This document shows, piece after piece, positions 12,565-23,500 of a stretch of DNA of 64,000 bases (its first letter is position 1; every line of letters starts with the position of its first letter). Under the pieces are notes generated by a model. The model saw only the letters and a list, made by a program, of their open reading frames with translations. It searched no databases and was not told the DNA's origin. The translations under genes were made by a program, and so were the position numbers. This stretch comes from Poteriospumella lacustris (Eukaryota; Sar; Chrysophyceae; Chromulinales; Dinobryaceae), in NCBI GenBank assembly GCA_008000375.1, contig SMOI01000072.1:1-64000 (forward strand), in the 5' to 3' direction.

Positions 12565-14019
12565 ATGCCAGGTCTTATCCCTCTAACTATCGCAGTATTT
12601 GTCGCCTTCATTCCTCTTGTCTTCGGAGGATGGCGAAAAAGCCACGACAAAGGTTTGGAGTACTCGTCGGTCCCAGCTGTTGCCTTCCACCGCGTGGGCT
12701 ACCACTTGCTGCCGAACTACACCAACCCGTTCATGGATATTGGCAACTTCAGTCAGTTGGTGAGTGACAACAGGGTTCCTTACGACTGCGGAGGGCTGGA
12801 AGCGGAGTACAGCAAAGTGAATGTGTTCGGCCACACGCCGGAGGACCGCGACGGCTTCGTGGCGACGAAGCTCTTGACGCTGATGCGCGACAAGTCGTTG
12901 TCCATGGTTGGGGACTCGTTGACCCGCCAGTATTTCGTGGCCCTGCTCAATGAACTCCGTCCTTTGGTGACCCGTATGCGCTATCAGTACAACGACGAGG
13001 AGCTGCCGCTGAACTACGCCCTCGGGGACATGACGTTCACGCACTTCCACCAGTTCCACTTCGAAGTGGCAGCATATAACGCGTCGTTTTTGTTCTGTTT
13101 CAACTCGCTTCTCAGGGGAGATTTTTCGGGGAACGAAACAGAGTTCGACGACGTGGAGAGTCTGATGTGCAACAACCGCGCGATTGACGCGGATTACCTC
13201 GTCATCGGCGTCGCCGCGTGGTTCAAGCCGTTCTGGCTGAACTCTGAGCTCAAGCAGACCGCAACGTACGACGAAGGGATGGAGGTTAATCTTCGAGAGT
13301 ATGCGGGGGCCATTGGCAGGGTTCGGCGAGAGTTGGCGGAGTCGCGGCCCAACTTGAAGGTGCTCTGGCGCGGCTGTCCGCACGCCGGCGACGTCGACTT
13401 CCTGCAGTGGCGGTTCCCAAACGGCTCCTACGACCACTTCGACTCCTCCGCTTGGAACAACCTGTCGCAATCAGCGATATGGCCTGAGGTGCTGGATTCA
13501 GTCACATTTCAGGTCGCGCTGCAGTACGACGACGTGTTTCTGGACCTGTTCGCCGTGTCGCTCTTGTATCTGGACCGATTCTCGGGCGAGATCGACTCGT
13601 CGCTGCATCCCGATTCGCTGCATTTCTGCCAGGCGAGCGTTTCGAGGGGCGCTCTGTTTTTGCTCCAGCAGGCGATCGTTTTCGTCGAGGGCAAGAGCCG
13701 CTTCTATCCGCTGCATTTGCCGCAGCGCAGAAGAGTCGTTGCCGGTCAACTCAGGCAGCCCACACGCGACCTCCGTTACCTGAAACCGACCATTCTTCCG
13801 CGCCACGACCACCCCTCACATCCGCTTCGACACGCTCACTTCCAGGATACCATTCACCCAATAAACCGCACCGGAATCCACAGGATTGTGCCTGTTTTCA
13901 AGTTGAAGCACCACAGCGCCTCTGACCCTGCGCACCTATCACCAGAGTACTCGCGTCTGGTTCGACGATCGACCGAAATAAGCAGCATCTTGTTGTCCCG
14001 ATTGCAGGCTATTTTCTGA
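12565..14019 (+). CDS. PC-esterase / TBL-like type II membrane protein
   Basis: A single exon of 484 residues. An N-terminal hydrophobic stretch (about residues 3-23), with no cleavage site I can defend, suggests a signal anchor with the catalytic domain in the secretory lumen. The domain carries VGDSLTRQ (G116-D117-S118) and, near the end, HPDSLH with D350-x-x-H353. These are the GDS and DxxH elements of the PC-esterase superfamily (plant TBL O-acetyltransferases, animal CASD1-type and NXPE-type enzymes). The expected activity is transfer or removal of acetyl groups on glycans; the substrate is unknown. Several N-x-S/T sequons fit a secreted domain. The ATG at 12565 is the first in frame. 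The tail after about residue 385 is basic and proline/histidine-rich and looks disordered. It lies between the two cyclases; no functional link is evident. Confidence 0.7.
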   Translation: MPGLIPLTIAVFVAFIPLVFGGWRKSHDKGLEYSSVPAVAFHRVGYHLLPNYTNPFMDIGNFSQLVSDNRVPYDCGGLEAEYSKVNVFGHTPEDRDGFVATKLLTLMRDKSLSMVGDSLTRQYFVALLNELRPLVTRMRYQYNDEELPLNYALGDMTFTHFHQFHFEVAAYNASFLFCFNSLLRGDFSGNETEFDDVESLMCNNRAIDADYLVIGVAAWFKPFWLNSELKQTATYDEGMEVNLREYAGAIGRVRRELAESRPNLKVLWRGCPHAGDVDFLQWRFPNGSYDHFDSSAWNNLSQSAIWPEVLDSVTFQVALQYDDVFLDLFAVSLLYLDRFSGEIDSSLHPDSLHFCQASVSRGALFLLQQAIVFVEGKSRFYPLHLPQRRRVVAGQLRQPTRDLRYLKPTILPRHDHPSHPLRHAHFQDTIHPINRTGIHRIVPVFKLKHHSASDPAHLSPEYSRLVRRSTEISSILLSRLQAIF

Positions 14020-14630
14020 CAGCTGGCCCTCTCCCCATAGCGGGGAACACATGAGTCACCAGCCACCTACCTTAGAATGTGTACACATTCACCTGTGCAA
14101 GACTCGACGCAACGCGTCACGTTCGTTTTCTTCTTCTCTACAAGACTGTTTGAAAGCGCTTTTATTCTCTTCTATCTCTCCGTCACATATTTGCTCGTAG
14201 AGTACCTCATTTGTTTCTTGTCGATTGTTCTGACTCACTGCGAACCGTAGACCAACAACAAAAGCTGTTTGTTGATTAGTGCACCGAATAGCTCGGTGGC
14301 GTGGTTAACACAACAGTAATTTCTATTTGCATCAGTGCATATGTTCAGTCCAACCACCATACTACCATCTGCCGTCCGTCATCCGTCCGTCATCCGTCCA
14401 TCATCCGCCGCAGAGAACGCGTTCGAGTCTGTAGCGTGATGCGAGGGATCTGCAAGTCTGGTCGAGGGACTAGGACTCGTCCTTTCTGGGTTCGAGGACG
14501 GCGGCGGTGGTGGCCACAAGGTCACTTGGTCACTTGGTCACTTGGTCACTTGGTCACTTGGTCACATCGTCACATCGTCACATCGCATTCCAATCAATGA
14601 CTCTCTCACACGGATTGGAGCTGAGACATA
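14020..14630. other. Intergenic region with short tandem repeats
   Basis: 611 bp without a gene I can support. TGTACAC at 14080-14086 lies 60 bases after the upstream stop. Between about 14375 and 14408 the word CCGTCCGTCAT recurs imperfectly, followed by the 8-bp array at 14521. Confidence 0.5.
14521..14584 (+). repeat. 8 x 8-bp tandem array upstream of the coiled-coil gene
   Basis: Five perfect copies of GTCACTTG are followed directly by three perfect copies of GTCACATC, 64 bp in all, ending 46 bp before the ATG at 14631. The two halves differ at two positions per unit, so the array looks like two successive local expansions. It is likely in the promoter or 5' UTR. Confidence 0.95.
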
Positions 14631-15467
14631 ATGGAAGGAACTTCGAAAAGAGCTGCATCGTCAGCGAAAGGTCAACAACCCGGTGGACGTCCGACCAGGC
14701 CCAAGCTCGAATTGGCGATTCAATCAAATGCGCCTGTCACCTCATCTGATACCGAAGATGCCGGAAATGTATTACTCATGCTGGATAAGCTTCGAAGGGC
14801 GAAGCAGTTGCTAGCGGAGTCGCAAGAAAGGTGAGAGAAATATAGAGCGACCAAACACTTACCAACGCGCCTTTCTGACCCTAGAGTTTATTGTTCAAAC
14901 TATACTTAGGAAGCGACGAAAGGAGATTCTATTGGAAACCCTCGAAATGTTTCAAAGAGATTCTACCACTACTATGCAGAAGTATTTGCGCCTTTGTCAA
15001 GACAAAAAGAAACAGGTTAGAAGCGAATGGCGATAGCAAATTCTTTCTGAATGATCGTAAAGGCGATGCCATTGCTCAGATGATCTTTGACGGCGAGAAA
15101 TTGAAAGCGGACATTATGAGCCTTCTTGAGGTATGCAATATTTTGTTGATCACAACGTTTATGCTCAAGCGTCCAGATAATATTTTTATGTCAGACTCTG
15201 GACCGGAAACTTGAATCATACGACAAATTTGTGACCACGCAAGGCGTACGGGTGGAGGAAGCAGAGAGACAAGTAAAATCCTTCGAGCAGAAGTTGCGGC
15301 GTGATTTAAGTGATATAGACAGGACTCTGGAATCGGAGATGGAATTAGTACGATCCCAAATCGAAGACAAATTGGAAGAAGTCAGGCGAGCGATGAACCG
15401 CACAGCGAAAAAGGCAAAGAAGAAAGACCAATACCTCGCTCTTTTACGGCAGATTCTGGAGGATTAG
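14631..15467 (+). CDS. Small multi-exon coiled-coil protein, unrecognised
   Basis: Four exons are needed: 14631-14830, 14910-15015, 15080-15130 and 15195-15467, with introns of 79, 64, 64 bp, all GT-AG. All joins keep frame; reading through any intron hits a stop or loses the heptads. The product is 209 residues. Residues 1-45 are basic, S/P-rich and probably disordered. The rest is almost wholly charged helix (LLMLDKLRRAKQLLAES, then LRRDLSDIDRTLESEMELV and IEDKLEEVRRAMNRTAKKAKKK). The pattern of a basic disordered head plus a long helix ending near the C-terminus is reminiscent of Cor1/SYCP3-type proteins, but there is no diagnostic motif, so no function is assigned. It is the most intron-dense gene here and is GC-poor. 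Confidence 0.68.
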
Positions 15468-16028
15468 GCAAGCAACAACAACAACATCAACAACGACATT
15501 TACACTTTCTGATACTTAATGCGCCAAAGTGTATGAAGGGCTAGACAATTACTCGTCTTTCGACATACACTTTGTTACACTTATATGTCGGACATTACCA
15601 TCACTAGTCCATTGCTGATGGACAACTACAGTACATGCATAAGTGTAACAACGTAAAACTGTACCAACAACAACAACAACTCGAGATCATAACGTACATT
15701 TAGTGACGAAAGATATTCATATAGTTTAGTTCCTATATGAAAAGTTGTGTACACTTGACTTCCAAAATTTTCGCTGGTTTTCGTCAACAGCAGCCAACAC
15801 ACGCACAACAAAACAGATCCGGATATTATCAGATTTGGATTGCAACTTTATACTGTGGGATTTGCTTCTTCGGCGTAACTTAGCAAAACAGAGAACCTTC
15901 ATTTGTTGGATCTCCTGTCGCCTTCATAATTGAAAAATTAAATTTTGGGCAATATATTTTGTTTCTTTTTGAGCAGGCGAGATCAAATCTCTTCGAAATT
16001 TTGAAGGACTTAAATTATAACCCCAAAA
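15468..16028. other. AT-rich intergenic region with inverted repeats
   Basis: 561 bp, AT-rich, with CAA-rich runs near 15475 and 15665 and several short inverted repeats (listed separately). TGTACC occurs at about 15660. I see no protein gene. Confidence 0.5.
15525..15650. repeat. Interlocking inverted repeats
   Basis: AAAGTGTATG (near 15525) pairs perfectly with CATACACTTT (near 15564-15573), and TGTTACACTTAT (15573-15584) pairs perfectly with ATAAGTGTAACA (15639-15650). Arms are 10 and 12 bp with loops of about 30 and 54 bp. This could be a decayed MITE, a structured RNA or coincidence in AT-rich DNA. Confidence 0.7.
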
Positions 16029-16922
16029 ATGACCGACCCTGTGCCTCCAGAATTGCTTCGTACTGAACTAAGTGGGGGAGCTGTTGATGAGGGAGACTAT
16101 TTTGCCCGATCAACTTTGGTATTGCAGAATATTCAACTTGATACAAGTACCTTAGGCAATTTTCGCCACGAGGATTCTATTTCTTTTGAGGAAATAGGAT
16201 ATCTTGTGGAAACTCGAGATTTAGCTATGGAAAATGGATATGTTAGACGGAAGGATGGCTCTTTATATGTTGCCGTGACTATGGATTTAGGTCATGAAGT
16301 AACTGGCGATATGTTTGACTGGTGGTTCTGCAACTGCGACAACACTGAGAAGTATCGTTGGTGGCATCCTAAAGATCATGCTTCCGGGACATGGGATCCT
16401 CCTTTCTATGGCGCTATGGCATTTGAACGACCGAAGGGTCACTACGTTGATCACGTTCACATCGTTGATGAAAAAATTGGTGGCCATATGCAAAGCATCC
16501 AAATCGAATTTCAGCGACCTTCCAAGTATTTTGATGTTTCAAAGTTCCCTGAGCAAGGAATTACAGCTATGTTGATAGGGAGAGTGTATGTGAAGGACGG
16601 CATGTTGGGATTAGTCGCCGCAGGACACGTCGTCCACATGGTTCGCCAAGAGGCCGACGGACGAAGTACCTTGAAGTCGCGATTTTGGATGGGTGACATC
16701 GCTTTTCCGGAAACCCCTGAGAATTATTTCTTCGCTTCGTCAGTGAATTTTTTCGTGAACAGCTACGTTGCCCGCGTCGTGAAAATCCCCTTCAATTACG
16801 CGTTGGGCATTTATAAGCATTGCTTTGAAGAAATGAGTTGTCTGCGCGAGTTTCTGCCGCATTACTATAATGTTGCTCGAGAAGAGCAATCACAAATGAT
16901 GCGTAAGTTCAGTTTTGCGTGA
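16029..16922 (+). CDS. DAPG hydrolase (PhlG)-like domain protein
   Basis: An intronless ORF of 297 residues. The block DWWFCNC...EKYRWWHPKDH..GTWDP (about residues 97-122) and the C-terminal HCFEE helix (H264, E268, an HxxxE pair) are characteristic of the 2,4-diacetylphloroglucinol hydrolase family. In that family a zinc ion held by His/Glu residues cleaves a C-C bond linking an acetyl group to a phenolic ring. Here H113/H117 and H264/E268 are candidate ligands by position only. Relatives I know are bacterial (Pseudomonas phl clusters) and fungal. No signal peptide, so probably cytosolic. GC is low (24 of 60 bases at 16081-16140, against 40 of 60 at 8521-8580), which may mean transfer, or simply that short genes here are AT-rich. 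The true substrate is unknown. Confidence 0.75.
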   Translation: MTDPVPPELLRTELSGGAVDEGDYFARSTLVLQNIQLDTSTLGNFRHEDSISFEEIGYLVETRDLAMENGYVRRKDGSLYVAVTMDLGHEVTGDMFDWWFCNCDNTEKYRWWHPKDHASGTWDPPFYGAMAFERPKGHYVDHVHIVDEKIGGHMQSIQIEFQRPSKYFDVSKFPEQGITAMLIGRVYVKDGMLGLVAAGHVVHMVRQEADGRSTLKSRFWMGDIAFPETPENYFFASSVNFFVNSYVARVVKIPFNYALGIYKHCFEEMSCLREFLPHYYNVAREEQSQMMRKFSFA

Positions 16923-17573
16923 AGTGGTGTGAGGTCAGTTTGTTTGTCCTCTTTTGTACCCCCCCCCCTCGCGGCTGTTGCCGAAATTCCGTTTCTTTTG
17001 CTGGTGGGACCAAGTAGTCGATGTGGCCAATATAACGAAAGACTTTCAAATTATTTATGGTTGCCATCTTGTTACAAATGATCTATTAGGGTAAGCGAAC
17101 CGATGTTTCTGGCTGCAGGCATCGGCGACAAGCTAGTGAAGTACTAAAAGACCCCTGAGAAGTCTCTTTCGCCTGAGGTTCGGAGCAGATCTTGTACTGG
17201 TTGGTCAGCAGCAGTTTCGCAGTTTCGCACCGCCACTTCGAGCAGCAGCAGCTGAGCGCTTTGCGTTGAGGGTGATGAACGTGAAGCAGCACCGGAGCAG
17301 CGTAAGGCCTAAGGGCTCCGGCACACCGTAGAGAAATTAGGTCTAGCAAAATTGTATCACCACCATTGACGAAGCGGTGAAGCAGCTCTGGATACCTGCT
17401 GTAACTTTCCGATTTTGTAGCCTGACTCGACTGCTTATTGCCTGCTTCACAAAGCCGCAGACCGCAGACGAAGATTTGCTCGGGATCGAATCGGCGAAAC
17501 ATTTCTTTTTTTTTTACATCACCTTCATTTGTGAGGTCTTCCACGCTCTTCCATTGGCTATGTTCTTGTCAAA
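16923..17573. other. Intergenic region upstream of cyclase 2
   Basis: 651 bp. TGTACC at 16955 lies just after the stop of the preceding gene and is followed by a C-run. A minus-strand frame at 17086-17544 has no ATG at its start and no recognisable domain, so it is not called. A T-run just upstream of 17515 precedes the cyclase start. Confidence 0.45.
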
Positions 17574-20500
17574 ATGGACGAAACAAGAAAACAAGATTTT
17601 TTGACCGATTTCAGCAAGCACGTGCCCCTGGTTTTAACCCAGCAGCTTATTGCCACTCAAGCTTATCAATATGTGAACACCCAATCGCCTGGCTCATTGA
17701 AACCAAATGACCACGGGAAATTTGCGCTGGAAAGTTGTAGCAGTCGTGAGCGAAACAAAAAGTTGATGACTACTACGCTACCCGTCCCGTCGATCGAAAG
17801 GTTCTACGGTGCAGTTCTCTTCGTAGACATCTCTGGCTTCACTTTGTTGTCGCAGAGACTAGACGTGGAGAGCTTGAAGAATCACATCAACGCGTACTTC
17901 AGTAAAATACTGGAGATCGTTGAGCGATGGGGAGGCGATGTGGTGAAATTCGCTGGTGATGCCGTCTACGTTGTTTGGCCCACGAAAGTAGAGAAAGGGC
18001 GGCAGGCAGGCCATCACGACGCGAAGCACCATCACCGTAACCACGTCAATCACCTCGGCAGCAGCTCCTCTCAGGATTCGAAGCGATCGCATCTGCAGTT
18101 CGTTTCGAATACGATGCGATCGTCTTCGTTCCTGTCGGTGGCGCAGAACCAAAACCAAGTGAAGGCGTCAGCGACCGAGGCCACCGATCGAGCGATTCGC
18201 TGTGGTGTCGAAATCATCGAGCAATGTGGAGAACTGCCTGTGTTTCTGGACACAACGAAGGTGACTATCAAGAAGTCGAACAAGTCGCACGGGCGCCTGT
18301 CGTCGTTCGTGGCCAACATCGCCAACAAAATTCTCTCTCGCAGCGCTCCGATTGGCCCCGACGTTCCAAACAGCGACTACATCGCTTATCTCAACATCCA
18401 CGCCGGTGTCGGCATTGGGCTGTTGGCGGGAGTGGACATCGGTGTGGAGGACCGATGGGAGTACTTCCTCATCGGCGACCCGCTCTCCGAGGTGGCGGTG
18501 GCGGAGAGCCTCGCCGACAAGGGCGACATCGTCGTCACCACCGCGGCGCACACTCTCTTCCATCCGAAAAGTGTCGTGAAAGCGGAATTCGCAGAAACAA
18601 AAGACAGCTGCGATTCCCCCGGTGCGACGATACGTAATGGCGTTCGCCTGTCGTGTGGCTGCGTGAAGCTGACGGAGGAGTGCGTCTTGGTGAAGAGGGT
18701 GAAGGCGACCGCGGACTCACAGCCCAGCGAGAAGTCGCCCACCAGTCCCACCGCCATCCGCGACAAGGGCAGGGGCAAAAGTATGGTGGCGTCTCGTTCA
18801 ACACCCAATCTGCAGCCGCAGATGGTGGAAAGCTCGGTGCGGTACGAGGCCATCTGCAACGAGATCCGCAACGCAATGACCTTCGTCACGCCGATCATGA
18901 AGGAGGAGTACAACCGGGGCATCTCCGTCCACTGCAAGAGGAGCGTGGTGGATCCCGATCTGACGGAGGACTCGTTGTCGCGGAAAGAGGACGTCGCCTT
19001 CAACGTCAAGATGCTCGAGAAGCGGCTGCCGTCCTTCCTCCAGGGCAAAGTCCGGCCGCATTTTCTCGCCTGCATCGAGCGAGGGCTGGTGCACCAGCTG
19101 ATCGGCCATGTTCACGACGTCGTGCGGCCCGACGACTACGTGCTCTTCCCCCGCTACAACGCCAGAGAAGAGAACTTCGAGAAAATGCTGCGGCGCTTCC
19201 TGTCGAGCGAGAAGATGCGGTCGCGACAGCCGACCGTCGACAAGTACGCCTTCGCCAAGATCTTGCAGGCGGTCGGCGACAATGTCGCCACCTCCAACTC
19301 CAGCATCGAGATCGGCAGCGAAAGTCGCGACGAACTGGACGTGCCGCTCGCGTTGGAACCGCTGAAGAAGGGCGTGAGTCAGCTGTTGCAGCTGTCGACG
19401 AAGACGCAGCTGGTGCAGCACAACATCGAGGCCGAGCTGCGCACCGTCACGGTCATGTTCATCAAGATCGACAGCTTCGACATGTCGCTGCTCATCGACA
19501 CATCGCTAGTGAAAGAAGGACGCAAGACGACGCGCTACGACCCGGCCTTCGGCTTCCTCGACCGCACCGAGAACGAGCAGACGGCCGACCAGCTCATTCT
19601 GCTGCGGCTGCAGCGCTGCATGGAGGTGCTGCACCGCGCGATCTACGACCACGGCGGCCAGCTGCGGCAGTTCATCGTGGACGACAAGGGCACCGTGTGC
19701 ATCGCGTCGTTCGGTCTGCGCGGCTCTGTGAACGAAGACAACGCGGCGAACGCGCTGGAGGCGGCCAACACGGTCATTCGCGAGCTGCAGGAGCAGGGGC
19801 TGGGGTCGTCGATCGGCGTGACGACGGGCAAAGTGTACTGCGGCCTCGTGGGGTCGATGATGCGCCACGAGTTCGCGCTGATGGGTCCGTCGGTGAACCT
19901 GTCGGCGCGCCTGATGGGCAAGGCGACGCTCGGCAGCATCCTGTGCGACCACGAGACGATGCAGCGCGACCGGGCGCACGACTTCAAGCACGTGGGCGAC
20001 ATCAAGGCCAAGGGCTACGAAGACCTCGTCCCGACATATCGACCGACCTTCGGCCACGCTTTTGACGAGCAGGTGAAGCTGCCGCTCATTGTGGACCGCA
20101 GACCGGCTGGCGAGCACCACACGGCGGTGCCGGACTCCGCCGCGCCGTACGCGAAGCGCTACTCGAGTCTGCGCTTCAGCGTCGCCATGGATCCGCACCA
20201 GTTTCGCTCGTTCACGACGTTTCTGCGCACGAAGAGCGTCCCGGGGCTGGAGAAGCTGAAAATGATGATCGATTCGGACTTCTTCGTCACCGACGAGGCG
20301 CACGCGGCGCTCTTCGAGTCGATGGCGACGCGTCCCCGCGCGTCCATCAGCTCCGACGTGTCGTCGATGTACAAGGGCTGTCGTCCGCTGCGCGGCCGCA
20401 AGACCGAAATCGACAGGCTCCTGCGCTTCTTGTTCTCGGAGCGGCACTCGGAGGACTCGCTGGCCTCCACCGAGGGGCCGTCGCGTCTGGCGGTGGTCGT

Positions 20501-23500
20501 TGCGTCCGGCGGCGTCGGCAAGACGGCTTTGCTGTCCGCGGTGGGCCGCAAGCTCTTCTCCACGGCGAAGCAGGACGGCAAGTGCAACGTGACGGTGCTC
20601 AGGAACCGGTCGAACACGCTCGGCGGCAACATGCGCATGAACCCGTGGAAGCCGATCCTGCTGGAGCTGCTGCGGCTGGTGCACAAGACGATGACGGCGC
20701 TGAACCGCTCCGCCAGTCGCCTGGACCCCAACGGCTTCGAGAGCAGCGTCTCCTCGGCGCGGATATCGCGGCGGCGACACAACTCGTCGATCCACATGAT
20801 GCTGAAGGAGGACTCCATCCAGGACTACGTCTCCGTCGCCGACTTCATCTTCAGCCGGCTGCCCAGCGACCTGCGTTCGTTCCGGCCGCTGGTGCTGAAC
20901 ATGCTCGGATACGTCAGCGACCAGGCCATGCCCGCGCCCACCGAGTCGACGGCCTCCGGTCGGCCGCTGGACACCCGCGTGCGCGACACGACGCAGATTC
21001 TGGAGGCGATCTTCAACTTCAGCGTCGGCTACACGAAGAAGGTCATCGTCGTCATCATGTGAGTTCCTGGCGCTGCTTTGTCGTCGTCGCTGTCGTTTGA
21101 TTCTGACGTTGTTTCGATGCTGACGCTGCTACAGTGAAGACGCGCAGTCGATGGATGCCGCCTCGCGGGAAGTGCTGCAGCTGCTGTGGCAGCGCTGTTG
21201 CGGGGTGCACTTCGTGTTGAGTCTCCTCGCGGAGGCCGACCTCGACCACGCGAAGGGCGTCACGCGGCTGAACACGTCGCGGTGGGACATGACCTCGGCC
21301 TCCGTCGAGTCCAAAGGCGACGCGTCCTCGCTGGACGGCGGAGGCGAGGAGAGTCCGGGTCGCCAGTGCCGCGCGCTGTACAGCTTCCTGAGCTATTTCG
21401 TGCAGGAGCAGAGCGAGGTGACCGCGGGCCGCTTCCTCGCCATCGAGCTGGCGACGCTGAACAAGACCGCGACCGCAGAGCTGATACACGACATCCTCGA
21501 CAGTCCCAGCCAGGAGGCGATGGAGGGCGCGGCGGTGGAGGACCGCGTGCGCCAGCTGGTGAGTGCGTCGGGCGGCCACCCGCTCTACACGGTGCAGCTG
21601 GCGACGAACCTGCTGCTGGAGCTGCAGAACGTCGCGTCGGACTCGGCAAAGGAGCCGCCGACGGGCTCGGCCCCGTCGCCGACGGCGATCACGGCGGCCT
21701 CGCCCACGGCGATGCACATGGAGGTGCTGCACATGTCGACGATGCAGCGCCGCGTCGAGGAGATCATTTGCTTCCGCCTGGACCGCCTGGACGCCGCGGC
21801 GCAGATTATTCTCAAGGCGGCCACCGTCTGCGCCTCGCACGGCCGGGGCTTCTCGGCCGACCTCGTCGCCTTCATGCTGCGGCACTGTCCGCGTTTGAAC
21901 GCCACCGTCATGGCGACGCTGCTGTCGAACTACGACGAGGAGGACGCCACCGACACGCAGACGTCGCTGGAGGACTTCCGCTCGGCGAGCCAGCGCCTCG
22001 ATCCGCTGGTGATGCAGGTCGTCATCGTGCTGAAGGCGCTCTCTCGGCGCGGGGCCTTCGTGCGGGCCCGCGCCTCCGACGTGACCGACAGCTGCGACCC
22101 GTCGGACGAGGCCTACGACGCCTACGTCCTCGCGGAGGGCGAGCTGCTGGCGAGCGAAGGCGGCCCGACCGCGTCGATGGCGGAGGAGCTGTTCGAGTTC
22201 TGCATCCCCACGGAGCAGTCGACGATCTACTCGCTGGTGATCGACGAGCTGCGCGAGTACTTCCACGGCAAGATCGCCCAGTACTTCTACTGCAAGATCG
22301 CTGAGAAGCGCCTCGACGACGTCGTCTTCGCGCCCTCGTCCTTCGAGGCCGCGCTGACCGCCTCGTCCAAGCGCCGCGCCGTGTCCAGCGCCGTGGCGAA
22401 TGCGACGCCTGCCGTGCTGGAGGAGGAAGGACAAGCGACTGCGGCGGCGGAGGTCGATCTGACGGAGAAGATCCGCGCGTGGCTAGTGCTGGAGATCGAG
22501 ATCGCGTACCACGCGGAGCAGGCGAATCTGTGGCCGGTGGCGATGCGCGCGAACATGTGCGTCGCGATGCTCGAGCGGCGCACGAAGAACCACCGCGGCA
22601 TGATCTCGGCGCTGCTGGAGGCGTTCAAAGTGTTCAAGTGCTACGAACAGGAGTCCGAGACGCTGCTCACGCCCATCCCGTACGCGAAGCTGTCGACGGA
22701 GACCGACCTCGGCCGCACGGTCCACCGCTTCCTCCTCATGTCCGCGACGCACGCGGGCTCCTTCCCGCCCGAGTACTACGCCGACCTCGAGGTGCTGCGC
22801 GAGCACTTCTCGGACGACCTGGAGAACGTCTGCCAGGTCTTCGGCCTGGACGTGCTCATGATCTCGCACGCGGTGAAGCTGCACCTGTTCCTGGCGGACT
22901 ACTACCTCGTCGGCTTCGGCGAGCTGAGCCACGTGCCCGACATCTTGGGCATCGTGGTGAAGCTGCTGCTGGCCGTGGCGGTGCTCAAGTTCATGGAGCA
23001 GCAGGCGCCGCCCGGCCAGGCGGACAGCAGTCCCTCGGCGATGCTGTCGCAGATGGACGCCGGCAACCTCATGAGGCTGGAGACGGCGGCGCTGTCGGCG
23101 GTGATCGACTCGCTGGACCTGAGCCACTTCTACAACACGACCTACGCGCTGGGCAGCGTCAACCTGCAGGCCTTCAGCGTCTTGTCCCTCGACTTCCTCC
23201 GGAACGACCTCGCGCCGCTCTTCGCCCGCGCAGGCGAAGGCGGCGCGGCGCTGCACTGCGGCATGATGCTCGTGCAGCACCTCAGCCGCCACGACCTGCG
23301 CTCCGCCCAGGCGCATTGGCTCGCGGAGCACGGAACGGCGGCGGTGCCTGCGGAGACTCTGCCCTCGCTGTTCCAGCTGGGCCTCGACCAGCGCGTCACG
23401 GCGCTGGGCCTCTTCCTCTACCAGTTGGTCTGCATCGAGCCCAGCGACCTGTCGGACCCGCAGACCGCGCAGCTCGTCGAGCACGTCCTCGGCCGCCTGT

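Noticed and set aside
14401-14500. Possible tRNA (GTTCGAG words near 14420 and 14490)
   Set aside because: No matching A box, acceptor stem or full B-box consensus.
14521-14584. CRISPR-like array
   Set aside because: 8-bp units with no spacers in a eukaryotic genome; a simple tandem repeat.
17086-17544. 152-codon minus-strand frame before cyclase 2
   Set aside because: No ATG at its start, no domain, lies in a probable promoter.
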